A stretch of DNA of 64,000 nucleotides from Domibacillus tundrae (GCF_000970675.1 NZ_LAJA01000001.1:62001-126000), one strand, 5' to 3'; counted from the first letter of the stretch, positions 34,734 to 44,635 are shown. Program-made: numbers and translations. The notes: generated by a model not told the origin, from the sequence alone.

Positions 34734-35864
34734 GTGGATTCATTTAATACAAAAGCGGTGCATGGCGAAAAATTGCCAAAGCATATTCAAAGCAAAGTGA
34801 CGCCGATTTATCAGACATCGGTGTTTTCATTTGATAGTTTAGAAGAAATGGAAGGCTATTATAACGGCGAAGCACCATACTTGTATACGCGTGTCGGCAA
34901 TCCGAACGCAGACGAGCTGGCTAATACCACGGCACGCCTTGAAGGCGCGCCCGCGGGTGTTGCTGCGTCTTCAGGACTTGGGGCGATTATGGCGGCAGTG
35001 CTTGCTGTAGCCAAAAGCGGCGATCATCTTGTGGCAGCACATGATGTATATGGCGGCACCTTTTACATGCTGAAAGAAGAATTGGCGCGGATGGGCATTG
35101 ATACATCTTTTGTCAATTTTGAAGATGAGAAGGCCATTGAAGCAGCGATTCGCCCGGAGACTGTTATTTTATATACAGAATCCATTACAAATCCGTTTTT
35201 GCGCGTGGAGAATTTGAGCCGTATGTCAGCACTTGCCCAGGAAAAAGAACTTGTGCTTATTGTGGACAATACGTTTGCGACCCCTTATCTAGTTAAACCA
35301 TTTGAACTGGGCGCGGACATGGTCGTTCATTCTGCCACAAAATACATTGGCGGACATAGCGACGTTTCAGCTGGTGTTGTCGTAGGAAAAGAAGAATACA
35401 TAGCTGCCGCACGCAGCCGCGTTGTGAACATCGGCTTGAATTTGAGTCCGTTTGAGTCATGGCTTGCTTGCCGAGGAGCAAAGACACTCGGTTTACGGAT
35501 GGAACGCCAATCAGCGAATGCGCAGAAAGTGTCAGACTGGCTCAGCACGCAGCCGAATGTAAAAGGAGTATTTTATCCAAAAGGCGTATCCGAAAAAGGC
35601 AACGGCGCAATTGTCACGATTGAGTTAGCGGATCACACAGATGAAGCGGTCTTTTTCCGTTCGCTTGGCTGGATTCAAATTGTACCGTCACTCGCTGGTG
35701 TGGAGACGACGGTTTCGTGGCCCTTTGGCACGTCCCATCGTTCACTGAATGCAGAAGAAAAAGCAGCAGTTGGCGTATCGGAAAAAATGGTCCGCATTTC
35801 GATCGGTATTGAAGAAGCAGAAGATATTATCAGTGAGCTTGAAAAGGCGCTGAACGAAGCTTGA
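34734..35864 (+). CDS. Cys/Met-metabolism PLP enzyme (cystathionine gamma-synthase/lyase family)
   Basis: 376 residues. Fold type I PLP enzyme with the transsulfuration signature: SSGLGAIMAAVLA, phosphate and ring contacts YGGTFYML, Asp of the PLP pocket in IVDNTFATPYL and the Schiff-base Lys in VVHSATKYIGGHSD. Family members are cystathionine gamma-synthase, beta- or gamma-lyase and methionine gamma-lyase; sequence inspection does not separate them. The start is GTG 34734, 8 bases after AAAGGAG; an in-frame GTG at 34725 lies in the ribosome binding site. It stands alone between a terminator and minJ. In B. subtilis ctpB lies near this site, so it may be an insertion. Confidence 0.88.
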   Translation: MDSFNTKAVHGEKLPKHIQSKVTPIYQTSVFSFDSLEEMEGYYNGEAPYLYTRVGNPNADELANTTARLEGAPAGVAASSGLGAIMAAVLAVAKSGDHLVAAHDVYGGTFYMLKEELARMGIDTSFVNFEDEKAIEAAIRPETVILYTESITNPFLRVENLSRMSALAQEKELVLIVDNTFATPYLVKPFELGADMVVHSATKYIGGHSDVSAGVVVGKEEYIAAARSRVVNIGLNLSPFESWLACRGAKTLGLRMERQSANAQKVSDWLSTQPNVKGVFYPKGVSEKGNGAIVTIELADHTDEAVFFRSLGWIQIVPSLAGVETTVSWPFGTSHRSLNAEEKAAVGVSEKMVRISIGIEEAEDIISELEKALNEA

Positions 35865-35955
35865 CGAAAAAACGCCGCAAGTCTGTTAACGATTGCACAG
35901 GCTTTCTGATACAATAGAGAGAAAGATTTTTGTGCAACGCTCTGGAGGGACTTTT

Positions 35956-37149
35956 ATGGCTTTGGACTGGCTTATGCAGCTCGGTGCTGCAGCAGGAAGA
36001 TTATTGCTTCATCCTATCTTTTATTTTTCATTTGTTCTGGCTTTTATCGTTGGCATGTTTCGCGTCACACGTGAGCGCAAGGACTTTGACACGCGCGTGT
36101 ATGACATATATCAGGAAATTCGGTTTATTTTGCCGTCCAGCTTAGCGGTTGGTTTCATGTTATCGTTAGTTGGGCTCACACTTGGGCTGGCGCTCCCAGC
36201 TGACCTATTAAGTTTTATGGCTGCATTGTTCATTATCTTCAGTATCGGCGGTTTTTTTCTCCTGTCGCCCGCATGGACATTAACAGCAGCTTACGCCGTA
36301 TTTGTGCTGTCTGAACAGCTTGGTTATTCGTTCATTTTATATAAGCCTCTTCAAATGAGCGCTATCTTGACCATATTGGCGATCTTAACAGCTCTTCTCG
36401 TCATAGCAGAAGGCGTACTCATCCGTAAGCGGGGTCATCAAGGGACATCTCCCCGTATTGAAATAAGCAAGCGGGGGCAAAAAACAGCGGTTCATCTTGC
36501 CCGCCGCCTTTGGCTCGTGCCCGTATTTTTGCCAGTGCCTGCAAGCCGCCCGCTTGAGGCGTTTGGGGACTGGTGGCCGGTCATTCCGATTGGAGCAGAA
36601 AGCTACTATCTTGTGTTGTTTCCGTTTTTAATCGGCTTTTCAATGATTGTCCGCAGTACACTTCCGGCTCTCGCTGTGCAGTCAACGGGAAAAAGTGTTA
36701 TTTGGGCAGGCATATTCGCTTTGATAATAGCAGCAAGTTCTTATTGGGTATGGCAGCTTTCGGCTTTGGCCGTTCTGTTTGCTGCTGCCGCCCGGCTTGC
36801 GATTACCCGTCGCCACTACGGCTATGAAAAGCACCGTCCTTACTTTTTTACAACGCAATCTAAAGGGATTATGATTGTTGGGGTATTGCCTGCAGCGCCT
36901 GCTCGAAAGATGGGGCTCGGCATCGGCGAGATCATCACAAAAGTAAACGATGTACCGGTCCAAACAGAGCCGGAATTTTACAAAGCGCTCCAAAAAAATG
37001 CGGCGTATTGCAAGCTTGAAGTCATTGGCTTAAACGGCCAGCTTCGATTTGTACAAGGCTCTATTTATGAAAATGAACATCACGAACTTGGACTGTTATT
37101 CGCACCTGAAGAAAAAGAATATATGGATGACTCTGTGTTTTCCGATTAA
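35956..37149 (+). CDS. minJ: Cell-division topology protein MinJ
   Basis: 397 residues, the same as B. subtilis MinJ. The N-terminal two thirds hold about seven hydrophobic segments; the C-terminus is a PDZ domain (GIMIVGVLPAAPARKMGLGI then GEIITKVNDVPVQTEPEFYK). MinJ links DivIVA at the poles to MinD. Start ATG 35956 follows TGGAGGGA; upstream in-frame starts are rejected. The stop is immediately followed by a hairpin that occurs again 654 bases downstream. Confidence 0.87.
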   Translation: MALDWLMQLGAAAGRLLLHPIFYFSFVLAFIVGMFRVTRERKDFDTRVYDIYQEIRFILPSSLAVGFMLSLVGLTLGLALPADLLSFMAALFIIFSIGGFFLLSPAWTLTAAYAVFVLSEQLGYSFILYKPLQMSAILTILAILTALLVIAEGVLIRKRGHQGTSPRIEISKRGQKTAVHLARRLWLVPVFLPVPASRPLEAFGDWWPVIPIGAESYYLVLFPFLIGFSMIVRSTLPALAVQSTGKSVIWAGIFALIIAASSYWVWQLSALAVLFAAAARLAITRRHYGYEKHRPYFFTTQSKGIMIVGVLPAAPARKMGLGIGEIITKVNDVPVQTEPEFYKALQKNAAYCKLEVIGLNGQLRFVQGSIYENEHHELGLLFAPEEKEYMDDSVFSD

Positions 37150-37173
37150 ACGTCCTCAATCAGGAGGACGTTT
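37148..37173 (+). repeat. Duplicated terminator hairpin, left copy
   Basis: AAACGTCCTC-AATC-AGGAGGACGTTT (26 bp, 11-bp stem) overlapping the minJ stop codon. The same 26 bp recur exactly at 37802-37827. This copy lacks the T-run (TTTCATTCTG follows), so it is a weak terminator. Confidence 0.85.
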
Positions 37174-37801
37174 CATTCTGTTGAAATAAGAGTTTGTCAA
37201 TAAAGAATAGGTGACAAGTTCCTTCTTTTTGAACCACTGTGCTTGCGCCTCGTCTAGCAGGGCGGCTTCTGCAGGACTGCGCGTTCCTGGGGGCGGGTGG
37301 TGAGCTAACCTTTGCCGCTGATCCCCATGGAGTCTCCGTCCTGCGCCAGCCGCCTTAGTGGGGAGGAGAAGCAGCGATCAAAAACGTTACATTCCCCTTC
37401 TTTATTGGCAAGAAAAGCGGTCCGAAAGTAAAGGAAAGAATGCTTTTTCAGAAGAAGACATTCTGTGTAAATCATAGAAGGCTTCCGCTTTTAGGACGAT
37501 ATGATTTCCCAAAAAGAATAGGGGATTCAAAGCAGGTCTTGTTCGCATATTTTCTGCTTTTTTAGAATCACAACGGCGGAGGGCTGCCGGCGGAGACTTC
37601 CGCTGGACGAGCGGACAGGGTGAAACAGTCGGCACGAAGTGCGGGCTGGTTCACCGTTCGCCCAGCAGAAAAGCGGAACCGGCAGACCGCAGCCCCTCAC
37701 GCCTCTTTTCCAAACAAACAGTCGATTTCTCGCTTGAAAAAATGGAAGATTTAAGCAAAAAATAATAAATCTTCTTGATACCTTTCTTTTTCAACACTAT
37801 G
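37174..37801. repeat. Repeat island between the two terminator copies
   Basis: About 630 bases without a credible gene. It contains element C2 (37261-37354: arms GGCGGCT-TCT-GCAGGAC and GTCCTGC-GCC-AGCCGCC, 14 paired bases with a 3x3 internal loop) and element C3 (37569-37714: starts GGCGGAGGGCTGCCGGCGGA, ends CAGACCGCAGCCCCTCACGC). C3 resembles the end of C1 at 26034-26108. The minus-strand frame at 37402-37635 has no ribosome binding site. Confidence 0.7.
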
Positions 37802-37838
37802 AAACGTCCTCAATCAGGAGGACGTTTTTTTTATTTTT
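37802..37838 (+). terminator. Duplicated terminator hairpin, right copy (functional form)
   Basis: Exact copy of the 26-bp hairpin that ends minJ, here followed by eight T and an AT tail, so this looks like the original intrinsic terminator. Confidence 0.85.
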
Positions 37839-37862
37839 TAAAAAATTATTATATAACAGTAG

Positions 37863-37891
37863 TTGACTTATTTTATCTGTTATAATACAAT
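37863..37891 (+). promoter_or_regulatory. Sigma-A promoter for yhfH
   Basis: TTGACT (37863-37868), 17 bases, TACAAT (37886-37891), 48 bases before the start codon; five of six matches in both hexamers. Confidence 0.75.
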
Positions 37892-37939
37892 AGGTTTAAC
37901 AGCAATACATTATCTAAAAATTTAGAGGAGGTCATCAAC

Positions 37940-38068
37940 ATGATGCCATTAGAATTTTACCGTAACATTCCAGGAAAAGAGTGCTGCCAGTGCGGTGCGC
38001 AGATGGTGGAGCAGCACGAATCGTATCATGCAGAGTGTGAACGCTGCTTAAGCAAAATGGAGGAATAA
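37940..38068 (+). CDS. yhfH: YhfH-family small zinc-ribbon protein
   Basis: 42 residues: MMPLEFYRNIPGKECCQCGA, then QMVEQHESYHAECERCLSKM and EE. CxxCG and CxxC pairs (Cys15/16, Cys18, Cys34, Cys37) make a one-zinc ribbon. The N-terminus and both Cys pairs match the YhfH family of Bacillaceae, which are short proteins of unknown function. AGAGGAGGT ribosome binding site, good promoter and terminator make it an independent gene. Confidence 0.85.
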   Translation: MMPLEFYRNIPGKECCQCGAQMVEQHESYHAECERCLSKMEE

Positions 38069-38100
38069 ACAATATTGGACAATGTAACCGAACTCATCTG

Positions 38101-38149
38101 AAAAATCTGCCTGTTTATTCAATAACAGAGCGGATTTTTCTTTTTTTTC
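38101..38149 (+). terminator. Terminator of yhfH
   Basis: AAAAATCTGCCTGTT paired with AACAGAGCGGATTTTT (mismatched in the middle), then a long T-run. Confidence 0.7.
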
Positions 38150-38195
38150 TGTCTATTTGTCGGTACAATAGGCATCATAGCTTATACAAGAAGAG

Positions 38196-38324
38196 CACTT
38201 ATACAAGAAGTATTGGCTTCTTCGTTATGCATAAGGACGTGCATGTTCTTAGAAGAAGTTCACTTATACAGGAAGTATTGACTTCTTCGTTATGCACAGG
38301 ACGTGCATGTTCTTAGAAGAAGTT
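38196..38324 (+). repeat. Tandem 65-bp structured repeat carrying two GTT/GTTCTTA modules
   Basis: Unit 1 38196-38260, unit 2 38261-38324; about 94% alike. Module D1 (38217-38258): CTTCTTC-GTT-ATGCA-N8-TGCAT-GTTCTTA-GAAGAAG. Module D2 (38282-38322) is the same with a 7-base apical loop. Both outer and inner stems are perfect. A third partial start (CTTATACAAGAAG) precedes at 38180. The same loop bases with different stems occur at 51862, 52003 and 61716. Confidence 0.85.
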
Positions 38325-38353
38325 CATTAATTGATAAAAAAGGAGTGGATATC

Positions 38354-38992
38354 ATGGGGGTTCATACATATTTTAAAACGTTGTCAGATCTTGAACATTT
38401 ATATCGCCTGCCGGGGAAATTTAAATTTCAATCGCATAACGTGGCGGCTCATTCATTTAAAGTGGCGAAAATCGCGCAGTTTTTAGGGACAGTCGAAGAA
38501 ATGAACGGAGAAACAGTCAACTGGCGGTCGCTTTACGAAAAAGCACTCAATCACGACTATGCGGAATTGTTTACCGGTGACATTAAAACACCCGTCAAAT
38601 ATGCGACAACGGAATTAAAAGAGCTGTTTTCGCAAGTAGAAGAACAAATGGCGCGCCGTTTTATTGAAGCGGAATTTCCGACAGAATTTCACGAAGCATA
38701 CTTTCGCCGTCTGAAGGAAGGGAAAGACAGCACGCTTGAAGGACGTATTTTATCGGTAGCGGATAAAGTAGATTTGTTATATGAAGCGTATGGTGAAATT
38801 TTGAAGCGTAATCCGGACCCGCTCTTTTTTGAAATTTATGAAGAAGCACTTAATACAATCTTGAAATTTCAGGATCTTCATTGCGTACAATATTTTATTG
38901 ATCATATTATGCCTGATATGCTTGCAGAAAAATTCATGCCCCATAGTGAGCTTCGCGATTTAACAGAGCGCATTATCAGCCGGTCTGAATAA
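38354..38992 (+). CDS. HD-domain 5'-deoxynucleotidase, YfbR-like
   Basis: 212 residues. HD motif residues: His in SHNVAAHSF, the NHDYAELFTGDIKTPVKY block (HD pair plus the Glu and the TGD/TPVKY signature of E. coli YfbR) and Asp in SVADKVDLL. YfbR removes phosphate from deoxynucleoside monophosphates. ATG 38354 follows AAAAGGAGTG; a longer frame from 38303 starts inside the tandem repeat. It lies before csbA, separate from known nucleotide genes. If transcription starts near the TACAAT at 38164, the two structured repeats lie in its 5' leader. Confidence 0.85.
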   Translation: MGVHTYFKTLSDLEHLYRLPGKFKFQSHNVAAHSFKVAKIAQFLGTVEEMNGETVNWRSLYEKALNHDYAELFTGDIKTPVKYATTELKELFSQVEEQMARRFIEAEFPTEFHEAYFRRLKEGKDSTLEGRILSVADKVDLLYEAYGEILKRNPDPLFFEIYEEALNTILKFQDLHCVQYFIDHIMPDMLAEKFMPHSELRDLTERIISRSE

Positions 38993-39055
38993 ATCCGGTC
39001 TTTTCGAATTCGCAAAAATCCAGTATGATAAAAGAAAACAGCTGGGAGGAAGATG

Positions 39056-39292
39056 ATGGTTGATAAGATGATTCTGGCGCTGCTTATGCCTGCTTTGCTC
39101 GTTTTGCTTTTTTCACGCGTAACGTACAACCAGTTTCTCGGTCTTATTTTAACAGTCGCACTTATTGCCGCATCCGCCTATAAAGGATATACCCATACGT
39201 GGGAATTAATTATTATTGATGCTTTTTCACTAACAGCTGGTCTTTGGTTATCTAACCGGATGATGAAGCAGTTAAAAGTAAAGCTCAACTGA
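39056..39292 (+). CDS. csbA: CsbA, small stress-related membrane protein
   Basis: 78 residues, three hydrophobic segments, beginning MVDKMILALLMPALLVLLFS and ending in a Lys-rich tail. CsbA is a sigma-B-dependent membrane protein of unknown function located just upstream of uvrB in B. subtilis; here too it precedes uvrB. Start ATG 39056 (five bases after GGGAGGA) is favoured over the adjacent ATG at 39053. I see no clear sigma-B promoter. Confidence 0.87.
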   Translation: MVDKMILALLMPALLVLLFSRVTYNQFLGLILTVALIAASAYKGYTHTWELIIIDAFSLTAGLWLSNRMMKQLKVKLN

Positions 39293-39320
39293 CACCGAAA
39301 AATACTTCGGTGTTTTTTTG
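39292..39320 (+). terminator. Terminator of csbA
   Basis: ACACCGAA/TTCGGTGT stem with 6-base loop, then seven T; overlaps the stop codon. Confidence 0.85.
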
Positions 39321-39351
39321 TTGTGTTTTAATAGGGATTGGATATGATTGA

Positions 39352-39603
39352 AGGCCGCTTAATAAGCATGTTTTCAATAAATGGCTGGCCGCTGGACTCG
39401 CTTTCTTCCTTGGTATCGGCTCAGGGATTGTCGGAGCAGCTGGCGCATTTTTACTTGTACCGATTATGCTGGTCATCGCGAGCTTAATTGCGTCTCCACT
39501 TGGTGCAAAAGACGGACAAAAAATGAACGTCAAAATTTCACAAGGGCTGTTGACGATCTTAATCGCTGGAACAGCGGTGAAAATTTGGCTGGATATTCTT
39601 TAA
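39352..39603 (+). pseudogene. TauE/SafE-family membrane transporter remnant
   Basis: The frame from 39352 (just after TGA 39349-39351, no start codon) to TAA 39603 reads [20 protein letters not shown] then [40 protein letters not shown] and [15 protein letters not shown]. The first part looks like the helix-1 region of a TauE half ([13 protein letters not shown]) and the last like the C-terminus of the family. Compared with intact proteins the N-terminal half is missing and the helices between the two parts are deleted in frame. An ATG in another frame at 39346 suggests an additional frameshift. Not functional. Confidence 0.7.
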
Positions 39604-39728
39604 AAGGCAGCAATGGCATGTACTCCGAACAAGTGTGTGCTTTTTGTTGGCTTTTTTTGTTTCGATCGTGTTAAAATGGGAAGTATAGTAGTAAGAAGAA
39701 CGGATATGAGACAGAGGAGGCCTATGCG

Positions 39729-41705
39729 TTGGCGCAGGAATTTAACTTAGTTTCTAAATATAAACCGGAAGGCGACCAGCCGGCTGCAATCGCGGAACTT
39801 GTTACAGGGATCCGCAGCGGCAAAAAGCAGCAAACGCTGCTCGGTGCGACCGGTACAGGAAAAACATTTACGATCTCTAACGTGATACAAGAAATAAAAA
39901 AGCCGACGCTTGTCATTGCGCACAACAAGACGCTCGCCGGCCAGCTTTACAGCGAATTTAAAGAATTTTTTCCGGATAATGCAGTCGAGTATTTTGTCAG
40001 CTATTACGATTATTATCAACCGGAAGCGTATGTACCGCAGACGGATACATTTATTGAGAAAGACGCAAGCATTAATGAGGAGATTGATAAGCTCCGTCAC
40101 TCGGCGACGTCTTCCTTATTTGAACGCGATGATGTGATTATTATCGCGTCTGTTTCGTGTATTTACGGCCTCGGTTCACCGGAAGAATATAAAGAAATGG
40201 TCATTTCGCTCCGGAACGGGATGGAAATCGCACGCAATGAACTGCTGCGGCGTCTTGTGGACATTCAATACGCACGAAATGACATTGATTTTAAGCGCGG
40301 GACATTTCGCGTGCGCGGTGATGTTGTAGAAATTTTTCCGGCATCACGGGATGAGCAATGCATCCGTGTTGAATTTTTCGGAGATGACATTGACCGGATC
40401 CGCGAGGTCGATGCGTTGACTGGTGAAATTCTTGGCGACCGCGATCACGTGGCCATTTTCCCCGCAAGTCATTTTGTTACACGGGAAGAAAAAATGAATA
40501 TCGCCATCGGTAATATTGAACAAGAGCTGGAAGAGCGGCTGGCGGAACTGCGGGCCGAAGAAAAGCTGCTTGAAGCACAGCGTTTAGAGCAGCGGACGCG
40601 TTACGATTTGGAAATGATGCGGGAAATGGGCTTTTGTTCAGGTATTGAAAACTATTCTCGTCATTTGACTCTTCGACCACCTGGTTCAACGCCCTATACA
40701 TTGATTGATTATTTCCCGAAAGACTTCTTAATGGTCATTGATGAGTCACATGTAACACTGCCGCAAGTGCGTGGTATGTACAACGGAGATCAGGCCCGCA
40801 AGCAGGTGCTGGTGGATCATGGCTTCCGCCTGCCATCCGCGAAAGATAACCGTCCGCTGACATTTACCGAATTTGAAGATCACATTAATCAAGTTGTCTA
40901 CGTTTCGGCTACACCTGGTCCATATGAGCTTGATCTTACCCCGAAGATGACCCAGCAGATTATTCGTCCAACCGGCCTGCTTGATCCGACGATCGAAGTA
41001 CGGCCGATTGAAGGGCAGATTGATGACTTGATCGGTGAAATTAATGAAAGGGTTGAGAAAAATGAGCGGGTGCTTGTGACGACATTAACGAAAAAAATGT
41101 CGGAAGACTTAACCGATTATTTGAAAGAAATCGGCATCAAAGTCCAGTATTTGCATTCGGAAATTAAAACGCTCGAACGGATTGAAATTATCCGGGACTT
41201 GCGCCTCGGCAAATACGATGTACTTATCGGCATTAACTTGCTGCGTGAAGGACTCGATATCCCGGAAGTCTCGCTTGTAACCATTTTGGACGCGGATAAA
41301 GAAGGCTTCCTGCGTTCTGAGCGGTCTTTGATTCAGACGATGGGCCGCGCGGCGCGTAATTCAGAAGGAAGAGTTATTATGTACGCGGACAAAATGACCG
41401 ACTCCATGATAAAAGCCATTAGCGAGACGAAACGGCGCCGGGAAATTCAAGAAGCCTACAATAAAAAGCATGGCGTGACGCCAATGACGATTCAAAAAGA
41501 TATTCGCGATGTAATCCGCGCGACACAAGCAGCGGAAGACACTGAAACATACACGTCAAAAACAACTGGTAAAAAAATGTCGAAGCAGGAAAGACAAAAA
41601 CTTATTATGAATCTCGAAGCGGAAATGAAAGAAGCAGCCAAAGCACTCGATTTCGAGAGAGCCGCGGACCTTCGCGACGCATTGTTTGAATTGAAATCAG
41701 AATAG
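39729..41705 (+). CDS. uvrB: Excinuclease ABC subunit B
   Basis: 658 residues. Damage-verification helicase of nucleotide excision repair. Walker [10 protein letters not shown], damage-recognition beta-hairpin [17 protein letters not shown], helicase motif [11 protein letters not shown] and the C-terminal UvrC/UvrA-binding UVR domain ([20 protein letters not shown]). Start TTG 39729, 8 bases after GGAGG; an overlapping ATG at 39724 is in another frame and stops after eight codons. No clear LexA box was found upstream. uvrA follows after 10 bases. Confidence 0.97.
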   Translation: MAQEFNLVSKYKPEGDQPAAIAELVTGIRSGKKQQTLLGATGTGKTFTISNVIQEIKKPTLVIAHNKTLAGQLYSEFKEFFPDNAVEYFVSYYDYYQPEAYVPQTDTFIEKDASINEEIDKLRHSATSSLFERDDVIIIASVSCIYGLGSPEEYKEMVISLRNGMEIARNELLRRLVDIQYARNDIDFKRGTFRVRGDVVEIFPASRDEQCIRVEFFGDDIDRIREVDALTGEILGDRDHVAIFPASHFVTREEKMNIAIGNIEQELEERLAELRAEEKLLEAQRLEQRTRYDLEMMREMGFCSGIENYSRHLTLRPPGSTPYTLIDYFPKDFLMVIDESHVTLPQVRGMYNGDQARKQVLVDHGFRLPSAKDNRPLTFTEFEDHINQVVYVSATPGPYELDLTPKMTQQIIRPTGLLDPTIEVRPIEGQIDDLIGEINERVEKNERVLVTTLTKKMSEDLTDYLKEIGIKVQYLHSEIKTLERIEIIRDLRLGKYDVLIGINLLREGLDIPEVSLVTILDADKEGFLRSERSLIQTMGRAARNSEGRVIMYADKMTDSMIKAISETKRRREIQEAYNKKHGVTPMTIQKDIRDVIRATQAAEDTETYTSKTTGKKMSKQERQKLIMNLEAEMKEAAKALDFERAADLRDALFELKSE

Positions 41706-41715
41706 AGGTGCTCAT

Positions 41716-44568
41716 ATGGCCATTGATCATATATCGGTAAAAGGGGCACGTGCCCACAATTTAAAAAACATTGACATTACGATTCCCCGCGACCAGCTTG
41801 TCGTATTAACGGGGCTGTCCGGCTCTGGAAAATCATCACTCGCGTTCGATACCATTTACGCGGAAGGACAGCGGCGCTACGTGGAGTCACTTTCCGCTTA
41901 CGCCCGTCAGTTTTTAGGCCAAATGGATAAACCGGACGTTGATTCGATCGAAGGGCTGTCGCCGGCGATTTCAATTGACCAGAAAACAACGAGCCGCAAT
42001 CCGCGATCGACTGTCGGAACCGTAACTGAAATTTATGATTACTTGCGGCTTTTATATGCACGGGTCGGACGTCCCGTCTGCCCGATTCACGGCATCGAAA
42101 TTACGTCACAAACGATCGGCCAGATGGTAGACCGTGTCATGGAGCTCGACGAACGGACGAAGATCCAAGTGCTTGCTCCAATCGTTTCCGGACGCAAAGG
42201 CACACATGCGAAAGTATTTGAAGATGTGAAGCGCCAAGGCTACGTCCGTGTCCGTGTCAACGGTGAGATGCGCGATTTAGAAGAAGAAATAGAGCTGGAA
42301 AAAAATAAAAAACATTCTATTGAAGTCATTATTGACCGGATTGCCATAAAAGAAGACGTGGGAGCACGCTTAGCTGACTCGCTTGAAACAGCACTTCGTC
42401 TTGGAGAAGGAAACGTTATTATCGATGTCATTGGCGAAGAAGAAATGCTCTTCAGTGAACATCACGCCTGTCCGCACTGTGGATTTTCGGTCGGTGAACT
42501 TGAACCGCGCATGTTTTCATTTAACAGCCCGTTTGGCGCCTGCCCGACATGCGATGGTCTTGGCATGAAGAAAAAAGTGGACGTGGATCTCGTTATTCCA
42601 GACAAAGATCTTTCATTAAATGAAAATGCGGTTGCCCCGTGGGAACCAATCAGTTCTCAATATTACCCGCAGCTGTTAAAAGCTGTTTGCACACATTACA
42701 AGATTGATATGGATACGCCGTGGAATGACTTGCCGGTTGAACAGACGGATAAATTATTAAATGGTTCCGGAAGGGATAAAATTCGCTTCCGTTATGAAAA
42801 TGATTTTGGCCAAATCCGGGATAACCACATTCAATTTGAAGGTGTGCTCAGCAACATTGAGCGCCGCTATAAAGAAACAAGCTCTGACTACATCCGTGAC
42901 CAAATGGAAAAATACATGGGTGAATCTAACTGTCCGGCATGTAAAGGCCAGCGCCTGAAAAAAGAAAGCCTTGCTGTGAAAATTGACAGCTTGAATATAT
43001 CCGAAGTGACCGCTTTTTCCATTCAAGAAGCATCGGATTTCTTTAAAGACATCGTTCTGACGGAAAAAGAAATGCAGATTGCCCGTCTCGTTTTGCGAGA
43101 AATCTGCGAACGTCTCGGCTTTTTAATCAATGTCGGTCTTGATTATTTAACGTTGAGCCGCGCGGCGGGCACATTATCGGGCGGTGAGGCGCAGCGGATT
43201 CGGCTCGCCACGCAAATCGGTTCACGCCTGACAGGCGTTTTGTACATTTTGGATGAACCATCGATTGGTCTTCATCAGCGTGATAATGATCGATTGATTA
43301 AGACGATGCAAAATATGCGCGACATCGGCAATACGCTCATTGTCGTGGAGCACGATGAAGACACGATGATCGCAGCTGATTATTTAATTGATATCGGACC
43401 GGGTGCTGGTGTCCATGGAGGAGAAGTGATCGCGGCTGGAACACCAAAAGAAGTGATGGAGAATAAAAAATCGCTTACCGGCCAATATTTATCCGGTGAA
43501 AAATACATTCCATTGCCGGAAGAACGACGCAAACCGGATGGACGCTGGATTGAAGTGACAGGTGCGAAAGAAAATAACTTAAAAAATGTCAAAGCTAAAT
43601 TTCCACTCGGTTTGTTTACTGCTGTAACCGGTGTATCAGGTTCCGGAAAAAGTACATTGATTAACGAAATTTTGTATAAGACGCTCGCCCAAAAGCTCAA
43701 TAAAGCAAAAGCGCGTCCGGGTGTCCACAAAGAAGTAAAAGGGATTGACCAGCTGGAGAAAGTCATTGATATTGACCAATCACCAATTGGGCGGACGCCT
43801 CGTTCCAACCCGGCCACATACACAGGCGTTTTTGACGATATTCGTGACGTATTTGCACAGACAAATGAAGCGAAAGTACGCGGATATAAAAAAGGACGCT
43901 TTAGCTTTAATGTAAAAGGCGGCCGCTGTGAAGCGTGCCGGGGTGACGGGATTATTAAAATCGAAATGCACTTTCTGCCCGATGTGTATGTGCCGTGTGA
44001 AGTATGCCACGGCAAACGGTATAACCGTGAAACACTTGAAGTGAAATACAAAGGCCAAAATATTTCAGATGTACTTGAAATGACGGTAGACGATGCACTT
44101 ATTTTCTTTGAAAACATTCCAAAAATCAGCCGAAAGCTCCAAACGATTGCAGACGTTGGCCTTGGGTATATTACGCTCGGACAGCCTGCCACGACGTTAT
44201 CAGGGGGAGAAGCGCAGCGTGTTAAGCTCGCATCTGAATTGCACCGTCGTTCCAATGGCCGCTCGTTTTATATTTTGGATGAGCCGACTACCGGTCTTCA
44301 TACCGACGATATTGCCCGGCTGCTCGAAGTATTGCAGCGCCTCGTAGAAAATGGGGATACTGTGCTTGTCATCGAACATAATCTCGATGTAATAAAAGCG
44401 GCTGACTACCTGGTCGATCTTGGTCCTGAAGGCGGGGATAAAGGCGGAACCATTGTGGCATTCGGTACACCGGAAGAAATTGCGGACACAAAAGAATCAT
44501 ATACCGGCTATTATTTGAAGAAAATTTTAGAGCGTGACAGGGAACGGATGGCTGTCCAGGCAAAATAA
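41716..44568 (+). CDS. uvrA: Excinuclease ABC subunit A
   Basis: 950 residues, two ABC modules. Walker A motifs [10 protein letters not shown] and [10 protein letters not shown], two signatures LSGGEAQR, zinc modules [20 protein letters not shown]...CPTCDGLG and CEACRGDG...CEVCHGKR. Scans DNA for lesions and loads UvrB. ATG follows AGAGGTG. Co-transcribed with uvrB; the yvlB stress promoter begins five bases after its stop. Confidence 0.98.
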   Translation: MAIDHISVKGARAHNLKNIDITIPRDQLVVLTGLSGSGKSSLAFDTIYAEGQRRYVESLSAYARQFLGQMDKPDVDSIEGLSPAISIDQKTTSRNPRSTVGTVTEIYDYLRLLYARVGRPVCPIHGIEITSQTIGQMVDRVMELDERTKIQVLAPIVSGRKGTHAKVFEDVKRQGYVRVRVNGEMRDLEEEIELEKNKKHSIEVIIDRIAIKEDVGARLADSLETALRLGEGNVIIDVIGEEEMLFSEHHACPHCGFSVGELEPRMFSFNSPFGACPTCDGLGMKKKVDVDLVIPDKDLSLNENAVAPWEPISSQYYPQLLKAVCTHYKIDMDTPWNDLPVEQTDKLLNGSGRDKIRFRYENDFGQIRDNHIQFEGVLSNIERRYKETSSDYIRDQMEKYMGESNCPACKGQRLKKESLAVKIDSLNISEVTAFSIQEASDFFKDIVLTEKEMQIARLVLREICERLGFLINVGLDYLTLSRAAGTLSGGEAQRIRLATQIGSRLTGVLYILDEPSIGLHQRDNDRLIKTMQNMRDIGNTLIVVEHDEDTMIAADYLIDIGPGAGVHGGEVIAAGTPKEVMENKKSLTGQYLSGEKYIPLPEERRKPDGRWIEVTGAKENNLKNVKAKFPLGLFTAVTGVSGSGKSTLINEILYKTLAQKLNKAKARPGVHKEVKGIDQLEKVIDIDQSPIGRTPRSNPATYTGVFDDIRDVFAQTNEAKVRGYKKGRFSFNVKGGRCEACRGDGIIKIEMHFLPDVYVPCEVCHGKRYNRETLEVKYKGQNISDVLEMTVDDALIFFENIPKISRKLQTIADVGLGYITLGQPATTLSGGEAQRVKLASELHRRSNGRSFYILDEPTTGLHTDDIARLLEVLQRLVENGDTVLVIEHNLDVIKAADYLVDLGPEGGDKGGTIVAFGTPEEIADTKESYTGYYLKKILERDRERMAVQAK

Positions 44569-44572
44569 AAAA

Positions 44573-44600
44573 TGAAACCTTTTGACAATGGATTCGTATA
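44573..44600 (+). promoter_or_regulatory. Sigma-W promoter for yvlB-yvlD
   Basis: TGAAAC (44573-44578), 16 bases, CGTATA (44595-44600): a perfect extracytoplasmic-function sigma-W signature, 35 bases before yvlB. yvlABCD is a sigma-W target in B. subtilis. Confidence 0.88.
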
Positions 44601-44635
44601 AACGAATAGGATATAAAAACGGGAGGTTCACATTT

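Noticed and set aside
37402-37635. 77-codon minus-strand ORF in the island after minJ
   Set aside because: It runs through element C3; no ribosome binding site.
38196-38324. CRISPR array or tandem-repeat protein
   Set aside because: Only two units without spacers, non-coding, with internal hairpins.
39660-39728. LexA box upstream of uvrB
   Set aside because: TTTCGATCGTGTTAAA is only loosely similar to CGAACRNRYGTTYG; not enough to call.
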